From Elusimicrobiota bacterium (GTDB lineage: Bacteria > Elusimicrobiota > Elusimicrobia > UBA1565 > UBA9628), in contig JACQAZ010000026.1 of assembly GCA_016194705.1 (NCBI GenBank), forward strand, positions 1 through 59,185: a stretch of DNA of 59,185 nt, read 5' to 3'. The translations under genes and the position numbers were made by a program. The notes below the pieces were generated by a model. The model searched no databases, was not told the DNA's origin, and was given only the letters and a program-made list of their open reading frames with translations. This document shows positions 27,099 through 35,449 of the stretch, piece by piece. Each line of letters opens with the position of its first letter. Position 1 is the stretch's first letter.

Positions 27099-27136
27099 CT
27101 CGAATCCCCGGTTTCATCATGGGGCAAAAGGCCTAG

Positions 27137-27165
27137 TTGCAAATTGCCAGGAGACCTGTTACACT
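27137..27165 (+). promoter_or_regulatory. promoter for the AAA ATPase gene
   Basis: TTGCAA at 27137-27142 and TACACT at 27160-27165 are separated by 17 nt. The -10 ends 11 nt before ATG 27177, leaving room for at most a few leader bases. Confidence 0.55.
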
Positions 27166-27176
27166 CAACATGCGCC

Positions 27177-28664
27177 ATGACTCGTTTCGAAGAGCAGATC
27201 CTCAACGCGATCCGCGGCCGCCAGCCGCTGATCTATCTGCACACCTCGGAGGAGGAGCGCGCCGCCGACAGCCTCGGGCCGCTCGTCGCCCAGTGCTTCC
27301 CCGGAGGCTCGGTCACGACCTGGAGCTGCGTGCGCGGCCTCGAGCCCGCGCCGGAAGGCGGCGATACGCGCGATCCTTTGGCCGCCCTGCAGCAGATCAT
27401 CAAGAACCCGCGGCCCGGCTTCTACGTCATGAAGGACCTTCCGGCGTTCTTCGACGATCCCAAGGTCACCCGCGCCCTGCGCGAGGCCTATTTCGTGTTC
27501 TGCAGGGAATTCAAATCCTGCGTGATCCTCGTCTCGCCGTCGGTCGCGCTGCCCGAAACGCTCGAAAAGGAGGTCTGCTTCGTCGAGCTCGACGCGCCGT
27601 CGCCCGAGGAGCTGCTGGCCGTGCTGCTGCAGACCGCCAAGGAGCATCCCGCGGTCCGGCTGACCGCGGGCGTGCAGTCCCAGATCGTGCTGGCGCTGCG
27701 CGGGCTGACGCTCAAAGAGGCCGGTCACGTCCTGCACCGCACCTTCGGCGCCGGGGCGGGCAAAGGGAAGGTCCTCGACGAGATCTTCGCCGAGAAGGAG
27801 GCGCTGGCCAAAAAGGCCGGCTACCTGGAATTCGTCCCGGTCAAGTTCGACGTCAGCCGCATCGGAGGCCTCGAAAACGTCAAGGAATGGGCGGCCCAGC
27901 GCAAAAGCCTCTTCAACGAGGAGGCGGTCAAGGCCGGCATCCCCATTCCGAAGGGGATCCTGATGATGGGTGTGAGCGGCTGCGGCAAGAGCTTGCTCGC
28001 CAAGGCCATCGCGGGGCTCTGGAAGGTCCCTCTCTTCCGGCTCGACATGAGCCTCGTGTTCTCGGGCGCTTACGGGAGCCCGGAGACGGCCTTCAACAAG
28101 GCGCTGCGCACGATCGAGTCGGTCGCTCCCGTCGTGCTGTGGATCGACGAGATGGAGGCGTCCTTGAGCACGCCCAAGGAGGCCGCGTCCTCGCAGTCGA
28201 TGACCTTCTCGGCCTTCCTGACCTGGATGCAGGAAAAACCCCCTCTGGTCTTCGTCGCGGCCACGGCCAACCGCATAGAGAGCCTGCCCGCTGAGATCAT
28301 CCGCAAGGGCCGCTTCGACCAGGTCTTCTTCTGCGACCTCCCCGGCAAGGAGGAGCGCGAACAGATCCTGAGCATCCATCTTGAGCTCAACGGCGCCCAC
28401 CCCGGGGATTTCGACATGGGACGCCTGGTCTACCGGATGGAGGGCTGGAGCGGGGCGGAGATCGAACAGGCCGTCATCGCCGCCCGGATCGATGCTCACC
28501 AAACCGGGCGGGACATGACCTTCGAGGATGTCCGGCGCCAATGCGATGGGATGGTCCCCCTGTCCAAGACCATGGCCGCCCAAGTCAAGGCCATCCGCGA
28601 CTGGGCCCACGACCGCGCCACGCGCGCCTCGAAGCTCGTGACCGAGGCCGCGGAAAGCCAATAG
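27177..28664 (+). CDS. AAA ATPase, Ycf46-like
   Basis: This 495-residue protein has an N-terminal non-enzymatic domain (QPLIYLHTSEEERAADSL). The AAA module that follows has Walker A GVSGCGKS at 265-272, Walker B VVLWIDEME near 320, and an arginine-finger region IIRKGRFDQVF. The architecture matches Ycf46-type ATPases described in cyanobacteria and plastids and broadly distributed in bacteria. The partner is unknown. ATG 27177 is chosen over an upstream Met because it lies just below the promoter. The next gene, encoding an ankyrin/kinase-like protein, starts 5 nt after the stop, so the two likely act together. Confidence 0.85.
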   Translation: MTRFEEQILNAIRGRQPLIYLHTSEEERAADSLGPLVAQCFPGGSVTTWSCVRGLEPAPEGGDTRDPLAALQQIIKNPRPGFYVMKDLPAFFDDPKVTRALREAYFVFCREFKSCVILVSPSVALPETLEKEVCFVELDAPSPEELLAVLLQTAKEHPAVRLTAGVQSQIVLALRGLTLKEAGHVLHRTFGAGAGKGKVLDEIFAEKEALAKKAGYLEFVPVKFDVSRIGGLENVKEWAAQRKSLFNEEAVKAGIPIPKGILMMGVSGCGKSLLAKAIAGLWKVPLFRLDMSLVFSGAYGSPETAFNKALRTIESVAPVVLWIDEMEASLSTPKEAASSQSMTFSAFLTWMQEKPPLVFVAATANRIESLPAEIIRKGRFDQVFFCDLPGKEEREQILSIHLELNGAHPGDFDMGRLVYRMEGWSGAEIEQAVIAARIDAHQTGRDMTFEDVRRQCDGMVPLSKTMAAQVKAIRDWAHDRATRASKLVTEAAESQ

Positions 28665-28668
28665 CGCG

Positions 28669-31479
28669 ATGACCGGCAGAGGGCTGCGCGTTCTGGCGCT
28701 ACTGCCCGCAGCGGCCCTCTCGCTTGGCGCCTGGGCCGGCGACGACGGCGGCACCCCCCTGATGGGCTACGCCTACACCGGCGCGCTCAAGGAGGCCCGC
28801 GCGGAGATACGCAAGGGAGGCGACCTCGACGCGCAGGACAACGCCGGCGAGACGGCGCTGATGTACGCGGTCAGCGGCGGCCACGAGGATATCATCCGGC
28901 TCCTGCTCGACAAAGGCGCAAGAATCGACGCGACGAGCACGCACGGAGACACCGCCCTTTTCTACGCCGCGCTCAAGGACCGGCCGGGCGCGGCGAGGCT
29001 CCTGCTCGAGAAAGGGGCCGCGATCGACGCCAAGAACACCGACGGCGACACCCCCTTGATGGTCGCAGTCGCGCACGGCTCGAACGAAGCCGCGCGCGTC
29101 CTCATCGGGAAAGGCGCGGCCCTCGAGGCCGCGGACGTCAACGGAGTCACGCCGCTGATGGCCGCGGCCAGGGAGGGACGAGAGGAGATCGGACTAATGC
29201 TCGTCGAGAAAGGCGCCTCTCTCGACGAGAGGGACGCGCACGGCGGGACCGCGCTCATCTCCGCCGCGTTCAAAGGACAGGCCGGCTTCGTGCGCCTGCT
29301 CATCGAAAAGGGCGCCGACCCCGGCGTCGCCGACGGCCACGGCGAGACCGCCCTCCAGTACGCCAAGGCGGCCGGCAACGAGGAGATCGCCTCCGTGATC
29401 CAGGGCGCCGTCGACGCGCGGGCGGCCGAGCGCGAGCGCCTGGAGGCGCTGCGGCGCGACGAACGCGACAAAGAGGCCTTGAGGGCCCGCAAGGCCGAGC
29501 TCGAGGCGCGGCCCAGCGCCGCGCGGCCGTTTCCTTGGCCGCTCGTTGGCGGCCTCGCCGCGGCGGTGGGCGGCGCGGGGTCGTTTCTATGGGCGTCCTC
29601 AAGGCTGCGGCGGCGGCGCGAATCTCGCGCCGCCTCTCAGCGGCAGGCCGCCGCGAGGGTCCTCGAGCTCGCTCGCTCGAACCCCGAAATGGCCGTCGGA
29701 GCGCTGCGGGATTACAAGGACCGATACAGCGACCTCTCCGTCTTCCCGGCCGACGAGCTTCTGCGCGTCTACGCGGCGCGCGACCGCCTGAAGGCGGCCA
29801 GCCCGGAGAAAGTAAAGTCGCGCGCGGATGCCGAGCGCAAAGAGCGTTCCGCGGCCGGGGTCCGCGCGCTCATCGAAGCCGATCCCCGCCGCGCTTACGA
29901 GGCCGTGCGGGACTACGCGAGGACCTTCGGCGATCTCTCCGCTTTCTCGGGGACCGAGCTCGCGGGCCTGCACCAGCTCTGCGGACGCGACGAGGAGCTG
30001 CTCTCCGGCGCGGTCGCCTTGTCGGATTCCCAACTTCTGGATGTGGCCGTCTTCTGGGCGGATGCGGGCCGGACGGAGGCCGCGCTCAGGCTCGTCGCAG
30101 CCGAGCCGCTGCTCTCCAACGCGGTCCGGCTCGAAGGGGGCTGCGAGGCGGTCCTGCGCGTCCACGAGAAGGCAGGCGCCCTTGAGTCCTTCGTCGGCGG
30201 GCTCTTTCCGGGAAAAGGCCACGAGTTCCAAGCCCCCTACGCCAGGGCTTTCTTGAACATGGGGCGGCCGGGGGACTGCCTGCGTCTGATGCAGTCCGTG
30301 CGCGCCAAGGACGCCGACGACCAGGCCGTCATCGCGGCGGCACTCGCCGCCGACGGCCGGCTCGAGGAGTCGGCCCGCGCGCTCGAACCGGTCGCGCGCA
30401 AATCGTGGTCGTTCGTCGGCTGGCACGCCTGCGTGCTCGTGGCCCTCCAGAGCGGCAAGATCGAGGAGGCAACCGAGGGCTTCGACCGCCTCCAGCAGCT
30501 CCGGCCCCTGCGGCGCGATCCCGCCCTGCACTACTCGCTCGCCCTGGCCTGCGAGGCGGCGGGCCGACCCGACCTCGCCTCCGAGATCTACGAGGGCTTC
30601 GTCAAGGCCGAACTGCTCCATCGCGACGCCCACGAGCGGGCCGCTCGCCTGCCCGCCCGCAAGACTCCCGAAGGGCTTCCGCTGCGCCTGCACCCGCCCG
30701 CGGCGAAAGGCCAAGAGCGTCCCCGCATCGCGGGGCGCTACGACCTCCAGTCCGAGCTCGGCGAGGGAGGCTGGGGCGCGACGCGCCGGGCCTACGACCT
30801 CCAGCGCGACCGCGTCGTCGTCGTCAAGAAGATCCGGCCCGAGCTCGCCGGCGCGGACAAGGACCGGGCGCGCTTCCTCCACGACGCCAAGACCGTCTCG
30901 CACCTGGATCACCCGCGCATCGCGGCCCTGCGCGAGATCGTCCAAGAGGGCGGAGAGGTCTTCCTCGTGCTCGACTTCGTCGACGGGGCGCCCCTGGTGT
31001 CGCTGCTAGCCCAGAGAAAGCGGCTGAGCCTCAAGGCGTGCAAGGCGGTGCTCGAGCCGGTCTGCCAGGCGGTCGACTACGCCCACCTGCGCAACGTGCT
31101 GCACCGGGGCTTGAAGCCCGCCGACATCATCGTCGAGGCGGGGGGGAGAGCCAAGGTCACGGACTTCGGACTTCCGCGCGTCGAGCGCCCGGGTGCGGCG
31201 GCCTATCTGGCCCCCGAGCAGGCCGAGGGAAAGTGTTCTCGCGCCTCCGACATTTACGCCTTGGGCGTGTGCCTCTACGAGATGGCGACGGGGCTGCGCC
31301 CGTTCGACGGTCCCGACGCCCCCGCGCGGAAGAAAGCCAAGAGCTTCGCTCCGGCGCGAACCCTTGCGCCCGAGCTTCCCAAGGAATTCGACGCGCTGCT
31401 GGCCCAAGTCCTCGAACCCGACCCGGCCGAGCGCATCGCCGACGCCCTCGAGTTCTTCCAAGAGCTCAAGCGCCTCTGA
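28669..31479 (+). CDS. ankyrin - TM - TPR - Ser/Thr kinase-like protein, predicted pseudokinase
   Basis: This 936-residue protein has a signal-like N-terminus. About seven ankyrin repeats (residues 30-250, with NAGETALMYAVSGGHEDIIRL as a typical unit), a charged coil, a transmembrane helix (PLVGGLAAAVGGAGSFLWAS) and helical TPR-like repeats to about 660 come next. A eukaryotic-type kinase domain occupies 690-930. The P-loop GEGGWG (698-703), VVKK with K720 and DFG (832) are present. The catalytic HRD is HRG, with Gly814 (codon GGC 31108-31110), and the N of the catalytic loop is Asp (PADII). It therefore probably binds but does not phosphorylate. The repeats are predicted outside and the kinase-like domain inside, or the reverse. 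Confidence 0.85.
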   Translation: MTGRGLRVLALLPAAALSLGAWAGDDGGTPLMGYAYTGALKEARAEIRKGGDLDAQDNAGETALMYAVSGGHEDIIRLLLDKGARIDATSTHGDTALFYAALKDRPGAARLLLEKGAAIDAKNTDGDTPLMVAVAHGSNEAARVLIGKGAALEAADVNGVTPLMAAAREGREEIGLMLVEKGASLDERDAHGGTALISAAFKGQAGFVRLLIEKGADPGVADGHGETALQYAKAAGNEEIASVIQGAVDARAAERERLEALRRDERDKEALRARKAELEARPSAARPFPWPLVGGLAAAVGGAGSFLWASSRLRRRRESRAASQRQAAARVLELARSNPEMAVGALRDYKDRYSDLSVFPADELLRVYAARDRLKAASPEKVKSRADAERKERSAAGVRALIEADPRRAYEAVRDYARTFGDLSAFSGTELAGLHQLCGRDEELLSGAVALSDSQLLDVAVFWADAGRTEAALRLVAAEPLLSNAVRLEGGCEAVLRVHEKAGALESFVGGLFPGKGHEFQAPYARAFLNMGRPGDCLRLMQSVRAKDADDQAVIAAALAADGRLEESARALEPVARKSWSFVGWHACVLVALQSGKIEEATEGFDRLQQLRPLRRDPALHYSLALACEAAGRPDLASEIYEGFVKAELLHRDAHERAARLPARKTPEGLPLRLHPPAAKGQERPRIAGRYDLQSELGEGGWGATRRAYDLQRDRVVVVKKIRPELAGADKDRARFLHDAKTVSHLDHPRIAALREIVQEGGEVFLVLDFVDGAPLVSLLAQRKRLSLKACKAVLEPVCQAVDYAHLRNVLHRGLKPADIIVEAGGRAKVTDFGLPRVERPGAAAYLAPEQAEGKCSRASDIYALGVCLYEMATGLRPFDGPDAPARKKAKSFAPARTLAPELPKEFDALLAQVLEPDPAERIADALEFFQELKRL

Positions 31480-31600
31480 TCCCGCGGCGCTCAAGCGAAA
31501 GTTTTTCGGCCTATTTTGAGGGGGGGCCCTTTGGTCCCTTCTTCGTCGAGAAATCGCGTCCGTTTTTCGTGCCGCGTTCCGATCTGAAATTTTCGCCCCC

Positions 31601-31629
31601 TTGACAAATCACGGCTCATCCTCTATACT
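31601..31629 (+). promoter_or_regulatory. promoter of the mraZ/division operon
   Basis: TTGACA at 31601-31606, a 17-nt spacer and TATACT at 31624-31629 form a near-perfect sigma-70-type promoter, the best in the window. It drives the mraZ-to-murG operon with a leader of about 57 nt. Confidence 0.85.
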
Positions 31630-31634
31630 CGCTC

Positions 31635-31685
31635 CACTGGTGGGTAAAAGTGGGGAGAGAATCCCCACCAGTGTTAAAAAGTGGG
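31635..31685 (+). promoter_or_regulatory. MraZ-type operator with overlapping inverted repeat
   Basis: GTGGG elements occur at 31640-31644 and 31650-31654, 10 nt apart. GTGTT at 31671 and GTGGG at 31681-31685 are again 10 nt apart. This helical-turn spacing of G-rich direct repeats is the known MraZ autoregulatory site pattern. A perfect 10-bp inverted repeat, CACTGGTGGG (31635-31644) and CCCACCAGTG (31664-31673), overlaps the repeats, and an inner GTGGGG/CCCCAC pair could form a competing hairpin. Confidence 0.75.
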
Positions 31686-31693
31686 AAAACAAA

Positions 31694-32143
31694 ATGAGCC
31701 TGCTGATCGGCCGCTACGAGTACTCGCTGGACAGCAAGAACCGGCTGGGCATCCCTCCGAAGTTTCGGGAAGCTCTTTTACAAGAGAAAGCCGACCGGTT
31801 CTTCCTGACCAGCGGGATCGACGGCTGCCTGTATCTTTTTCTTCCATCACAGTGGAACAAGCTCTTGGAGAACGATCTTCAGGCTTTCTCGCTCCCCGAC
31901 AAGGAGCAGGAGAGGGCCTTCAAGAGGAAGTTCTTTTCCGAGGCGACGGATGTGGAATTGGACTCCGCGGGACGCATACTGGTCCCTCAGTTTCTCAAAG
32001 CCCACGCCGCCCTGCGAGGCGATGTGCTTGTCCAAGGTGCGGGGACAAGAGCTGAGATATGGGACAAGACCAAGTGGAACTCCTACAACAAGGCGAAGGT
32101 GGAGCCGACCTTCCGCAAGGTCAGCAAGAGCCTCGAGATATGA
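31694..32143 (+). CDS. mraZ: MraZ transcriptional regulator
   Basis: This 149-residue protein has two SpoVT/AbrB-like MraZ domains: IGRYEYSLDSKNRLGIPPKFRE near the N-terminus and ATDVELDSAGRILVPQFLKAH in the second half. Each has the conserved D-x-(K/A)-(N/G)-R core. MraZ binds GTGGG repeats in its own promoter region and regulates the division and cell-wall cluster; such repeats are visible upstream. ATG 31694 is chosen because it starts the first domain. No strong Shine-Dalgarno precedes it. The stop overlaps the rsmH ATG as ATGA. Confidence 0.96.
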   Translation: MSLLIGRYEYSLDSKNRLGIPPKFREALLQEKADRFFLTSGIDGCLYLFLPSQWNKLLENDLQAFSLPDKEQERAFKRKFFSEATDVELDSAGRILVPQFLKAHAALRGDVLVQGAGTRAEIWDKTKWNSYNKAKVEPTFRKVSKSLEI

Positions 32144-33141
32144 GCGCATGGGCCCCCTACTGGCAGTCCCGGCTGCTTTGGGAGATCACGCGCGGTCCCG
32201 CCCACCGGCCCGCCGACCTCGCTTTGGCGGTCATTGACTCCATGATGAACCCGAGACCCTACGAGCATCAGCCTGTCCTGCTGGCGGAGGTGCTGGACTC
32301 GCTGATTACCGACCCCGGAGGCCTCTATCTGGACGCCACGCTCGGACTCGGCGGCCACTCCGAGGCCATCCTCCGCGCCATTTCGGCCCAAAGTAAGCTG
32401 ATGGGATTGGACATGGACCCCGAAGCCCTTCACGCCGCGCAAGCGCGGCTCAAGGCGCTCCCCGGACAATTCCGGGCGGTCCGTGCCAATTTCAGAACCT
32501 TGGGCCGCATTTTAGAGGCCGAGAAGTTCTTTCCCCTGGCGGGCGCCCTGTTCGACCTGGGGGTGAGCTCCATGCACTTCGACAACCCCGATCGGGGCTT
32601 CAGCTTCTTGCGCGAGGGACCGCTCGACATGAGGCTCGCTCCCGAGAGTCCGCTGACGGCGGCGACCATCGTCAACGTCTGGCCCGAGGAGCAGATATCC
32701 CTCCTGTTGAAGGAATTCGGCGAGGAGCCCAACGCGCGCAAGATCGCCAGAGCGATCGTCAAGCGGCGCGAGGAGAAGCCTTTCGCCACGACCACCGACC
32801 TGGCCGGCGTGATCGAAAGGCTTTTTCCCAGAGCCAAGACGCACCAGGCGACGCGAACTTTCATGGCCCTGCGCATCGCGGTCAACGCCGAGCTCGAGAA
32901 CCTCACCGCTGGGCTCGAGAGCGTCCTCCCGTATCTCCAGCAAGGCGGCCGCGTCGCCGTCATCACTTTCCATTCCCTGGAAGACCGCATCGTCAAGAAG
33001 CTGTTCGCTTCTTGGGAGGCCCAGGGGATGTGCCGTCCGCTCGTGTCGCGCGGCAAGGCGGTCGTCAAGCCGTCTGCCGAAGAGGTCGAGAGAAACGCGA
33101 GGGCCCGAAGCGCGAAGCTGCGGGTCGTGGAGAAACTATGA
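32140..33141 (+). CDS. rsmH: RsmH 16S rRNA (cytosine-N4) methyltransferase
   Basis: RsmH methylates C1402 of 16S rRNA. Signatures are YEHQPVLLAEVLDSL, the SAM loop LDATLGLGGHSEAIL, LFDLGVSSMHFDNPDRGFSF, TFMALRIAVNAELENL and VITFHSLEDRIVK. The ATGA overlap with mraZ gives a 333-residue product with a 34-residue N-terminal extension. An alternative ATG at 32242 gives 299 residues and starts closer to the family norm. Which is used is not decidable by eye; the overlap favours the longer form. The stop is followed by an overlapping ATG. Confidence 0.95.
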   Translation: MSAWAPYWQSRLLWEITRGPAHRPADLALAVIDSMMNPRPYEHQPVLLAEVLDSLITDPGGLYLDATLGLGGHSEAILRAISAQSKLMGLDMDPEALHAAQARLKALPGQFRAVRANFRTLGRILEAEKFFPLAGALFDLGVSSMHFDNPDRGFSFLREGPLDMRLAPESPLTAATIVNVWPEEQISLLLKEFGEEPNARKIARAIVKRREEKPFATTTDLAGVIERLFPRAKTHQATRTFMALRIAVNAELENLTAGLESVLPYLQQGGRVAVITFHSLEDRIVKKLFASWEAQGMCRPLVSRGKAVVKPSAEEVERNARARSAKLRVVEKL

Positions 33142-33323
33142 TGAAGAGCAATGCCATGCTGCGAGGTTCCAGCGCCGGTCTTGCCGCCGTCATCCAGGTC
33201 GACACCACGGTGGGTTTCCTTTTAGACCGGCAGCAGGCCGTCGACCTGGCCCCGATCGGTTCGTCCCCGAGCGGCTATGTTTGGCGGAGGGTCTTTCTCC
33301 AGGGGAAAGGCCACAGGGCATAA
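33138..33323 (+). CDS. small ORF between rsmH and ftsL, doubtful
   Basis: An ATG overlapping the rsmH stop opens a 61-residue frame (MMKSNAMLRGSSAGLAAV, then SGYVWRRVFLQGKG). There is no membrane segment or known motif. The overlap resembles the other coupled junctions in this operon, which is the only support. Directly after it come two hairpins and a new promoter, so it may instead be untranslated intergenic sequence. Confidence 0.3.
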   Translation: MMKSNAMLRGSSAGLAAVIQVDTTVGFLLDRQQAVDLAPIGSSPSGYVWRRVFLQGKGHRA

Positions 33324-33330
33324 CCGATAG

Positions 33331-33399
33331 GGCTGGCGCGCACTCGGCGGCGCGCCGGCCCGCAAATAGGGCGGGCCCTCACTCGGCGGGGGGCCCGCC
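33331..33399 (+). repeat. two tandem hairpins with identical loop
   Basis: Hairpin 1 spans 33331-33360, a 10-bp stem including one G-T pair, with loop CACTCGGCGG (33341-33350). Hairpin 2 spans 33370-33399, GGCGGGCCC paired with GGGCCCGCC, and its loop contains the same CACTCGGCGG (33380-33389). The stems differ in sequence but the loop is conserved. No T run follows, so simple termination is not obvious. They lie just before the TATAAT upstream of ftsL. Confidence 0.65.
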
Positions 33400-33424
33400 C
33401 CCGATTTCAAAACGCATGTCGTGC

Positions 33425-33430
33425 TATAAT
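33425..33430 (+). promoter_or_regulatory. TATAAT -10 element ahead of ftsL
   Basis: A perfect TATAAT ends 14 nt before the ftsL ATG at 33445, so ftsL onward may have its own promoter within the cluster. No convincing -35 is seen. Confidence 0.5.
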
Positions 33431-33444
33431 ATCCGCGCCATAGG

Positions 33445-33783
33445 ATGATCGACTCATCGACACGGACTTTCAAGATCGTCGCGGGCAGCCTCTTCGTCCT
33501 GGGGCTCGCCTGGCAGCAGATCGAAGCCACAAGGCTCGGCTATGAGGTCGAGCGCACGCGCCACCAAGCCCGCATCCTCAGGGGCCGCATCGGACAGGTT
33601 CAGGTTCAGCTCGAGACGAGCCTCTCTCCGGCTCAACTGGCCGCGCAGGCCAAGGCCATGGGCATGATCCAATGCGATCCGGCCGCGCTGCGGTTTCTCG
33701 ACAGTCCGCCGGCGCGGGCGACTCAAGACACTTTTCTCGGACGGCTGTTCCCGAAGTCTTTGAAAGTGCTGCTCAGCACCTGA
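33445..33783 (+). CDS. ftsL: FtsL-like division protein
   Basis: This 112-residue protein has a short cytoplasmic tail, one transmembrane helix (FKIVAGSLFVLGLAWQQI) and a coiled-coil stretch (LGYEVERTRHQARILRGRIGQV). It then has the short SLSPAQLAAQAKAMGM segment and a PPARATQD tail. Size, topology and position between rsmH and the penicillin-binding protein gene are those of FtsL, which bridges FtsB and FtsI/FtsW in the divisome. Sequence conservation in FtsL is low, so the call rests on architecture and synteny. Confidence 0.8.
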   Translation: MIDSSTRTFKIVAGSLFVLGLAWQQIEATRLGYEVERTRHQARILRGRIGQVQVQLETSLSPAQLAAQAKAMGMIQCDPAALRFLDSPPARATQDTFLGRLFPKSLKVLLST

Positions 33784-33796
33784 ACGGGAGCCGACA

Positions 33797-35449
33797 TTGG
33801 ACACGCGTGCCCGCCTTGCGCTTGCCGCCGCTTTCACCTTCCTTCCGCTGGTCCCGCTGGCCGTTCAGCTGGCGCGCCTGCAGGTCATGGAGCACAAAAG
33901 CCTCGAGAGCCGGGCCTCGAGCGAATTCAACCGCAGCCTCGAAGAGGTCACCCCGCGAGCGGACATCGTCGACCGCGACGGGAAGATCCTCGCCCAGTCG
34001 CTGCAGGTGTGGGCGGCCTTCCTGGACAAGAACATGTCCGTCGACTGCGGCGCCGCCGCCTCGAAGCTGGCCGACCTGGTCGGGCTGCCTGCGGCCGAGG
34101 TCCTGCGGCGCTGCCGGGCGCCTGAGCGCTTCGCTTGGCTCTCGAAGACGCTGAGCTACGAGCAGTCCCAGGCCCTGACCGCAGCGAAGGTCGAGGGCCT
34201 CGGGATCGCGCCATCCCAGTCTCGCTTCTACCCCAACGACCCCCTGGCCCGCAACGTCCTGGGCCAGCTCTCGGCCGACGGCCGCGGCATCTCCGGACTC
34301 GAGCTGACGCTGGACCGGCGGCTCAGGGGCAAGCCGCGGCGCTTCAAGCTCATCCGCGACGGCTCGGGGCGCACGATCTACAAGAGCCTCGAGATCGACG
34401 GCCGGGCCCCGGAGCCGGTCCAGCTCACCCTCGACCGCAACGTCCAGTTCTACGCCGAGGAGGCCCTGCGGGAGGCCTTCGCTCAATATGCCATGGCCAA
34501 GGGCGTCGTCGTCGTGCAGGATCCCCGCGACGGCGAGATTCTCGCGATGGCCGCCTACCCGCCCGATCCGCTGCGCAACCCCATCGTCCAGGACACCTTC
34601 GAGCCGGGCTCGACCTTCAAGCTCGTGACCGCGGCCGCGGCCCTCGAGGAAGGCGCGGTGGGAGCCGGCGAGACCTTTGACTGCGAGAACGGCTCGTATG
34701 AGGTGGCGCCCGGCGTGTCGATCCACGACCACGAGCCCTCCGGCGCGCTGACCCTGCAGGGCATACTCGAGCGGTCCTCGAACATCGGAATCGCCAAGGT
34801 CGTCGAGCGGGTGGGCGCCCTGCGCTTCTACCGCTACAGCAGGGCCTTCGGCTTCGCCAACAAGACCGGCATCGCGCTTCCTGGAGAGACCAGCGGCGAG
34901 ATGAAGCCCTTGTCCGACATGACCAAGGTCGCACTCGCGGCCGCCTCGTACGGCTACGGCATCGGCGTCAGCCCGCTTCAAGTGCTCTCGGCCTACAGCG
35001 CGGTCGCCAACGGAGGGACTCTCTGGGAGCCCTCCTTGATCAAGGACGGCCAAAGGCCGGTCCGCGTGCGGCGCGTGATCTCGGAGAAGACCGTCCCGGC
35101 GCTCACCCAGATGCTCGAGGGCGTCGTTGAGCGCGGCACGGGGACGCCGGCCCAGATCTCAGGCTACAGCGTCGCGGGCAAGACGGGGACCTCGCGCCAG
35201 CTCGACCGCGAGACGGGCCGGTATTCCGTGACCCGCTACAATGCCTCTTTCGTCGGCTTCCTGCCCGCCTCCGCGCCCCGCTGGACCATCCTCGTCGTCA
35301 TCTCGGACCCCAAGGGGCAATACTACGGCGCCCAGGTCGCGGCACCCGTCTTCGCGAAGCTCGGCCGCCGGCTCTTGACCCTCAACGGGATCGCCCCCGA
35401 CCGCCCGCTGCGCGCGGCGGGAGTCAACTCGCGGGGGCCGGCCCGTTGA
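33797..35449 (+). CDS. ftsI: FtsI-type penicillin-binding protein (class B transpeptidase)
   Basis: This 550-residue protein has an N-terminal anchor (LALAAAFTFLPLVPLAVQL), a PBP dimerisation domain (PRADIVDRDGKILAQSL) and a transpeptidase domain. Active-site motifs are STFK (Ser272), SSN near 327 and KTGTS starting at Lys462. It crosslinks septal peptidoglycan with FtsW. There is no PASTA domain. The start is TTG 33797, preceded by GGGAG 13 nt after ftsL. The stop overlaps the TTG start of murE. Identification by motifs and operon position is strong. Confidence 0.95.
   Translation: MDTRARLALAAAFTFLPLVPLAVQLARLQVMEHKSLESRASSEFNRSLEEVTPRADIVDRDGKILAQSLQVWAAFLDKNMSVDCGAAASKLADLVGLPAAEVLRRCRAPERFAWLSKTLSYEQSQALTAAKVEGLGIAPSQSRFYPNDPLARNVLGQLSADGRGISGLELTLDRRLRGKPRRFKLIRDGSGRTIYKSLEIDGRAPEPVQLTLDRNVQFYAEEALREAFAQYAMAKGVVVVQDPRDGEILAMAAYPPDPLRNPIVQDTFEPGSTFKLVTAAAALEEGAVGAGETFDCENGSYEVAPGVSIHDHEPSGALTLQGILERSSNIGIAKVVERVGALRFYRYSRAFGFANKTGIALPGETSGEMKPLSDMTKVALAAASYGYGIGVSPLQVLSAYSAVANGGTLWEPSLIKDGQRPVRVRRVISEKTVPALTQMLEGVVERGTGTPAQISGYSVAGKTGTSRQLDRETGRYSVTRYNASFVGFLPASAPRWTILVVISDPKGQYYGAQVAAPVFAKLGRRLLTLNGIAPDRPLRAAGVNSRGPAR

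Noticed and set aside
31480..31600. Terminator between the kinase-like gene and mraZ
   Set aside because: G-rich and C-rich runs are present, but no clean stem followed by a T run could be drawn.
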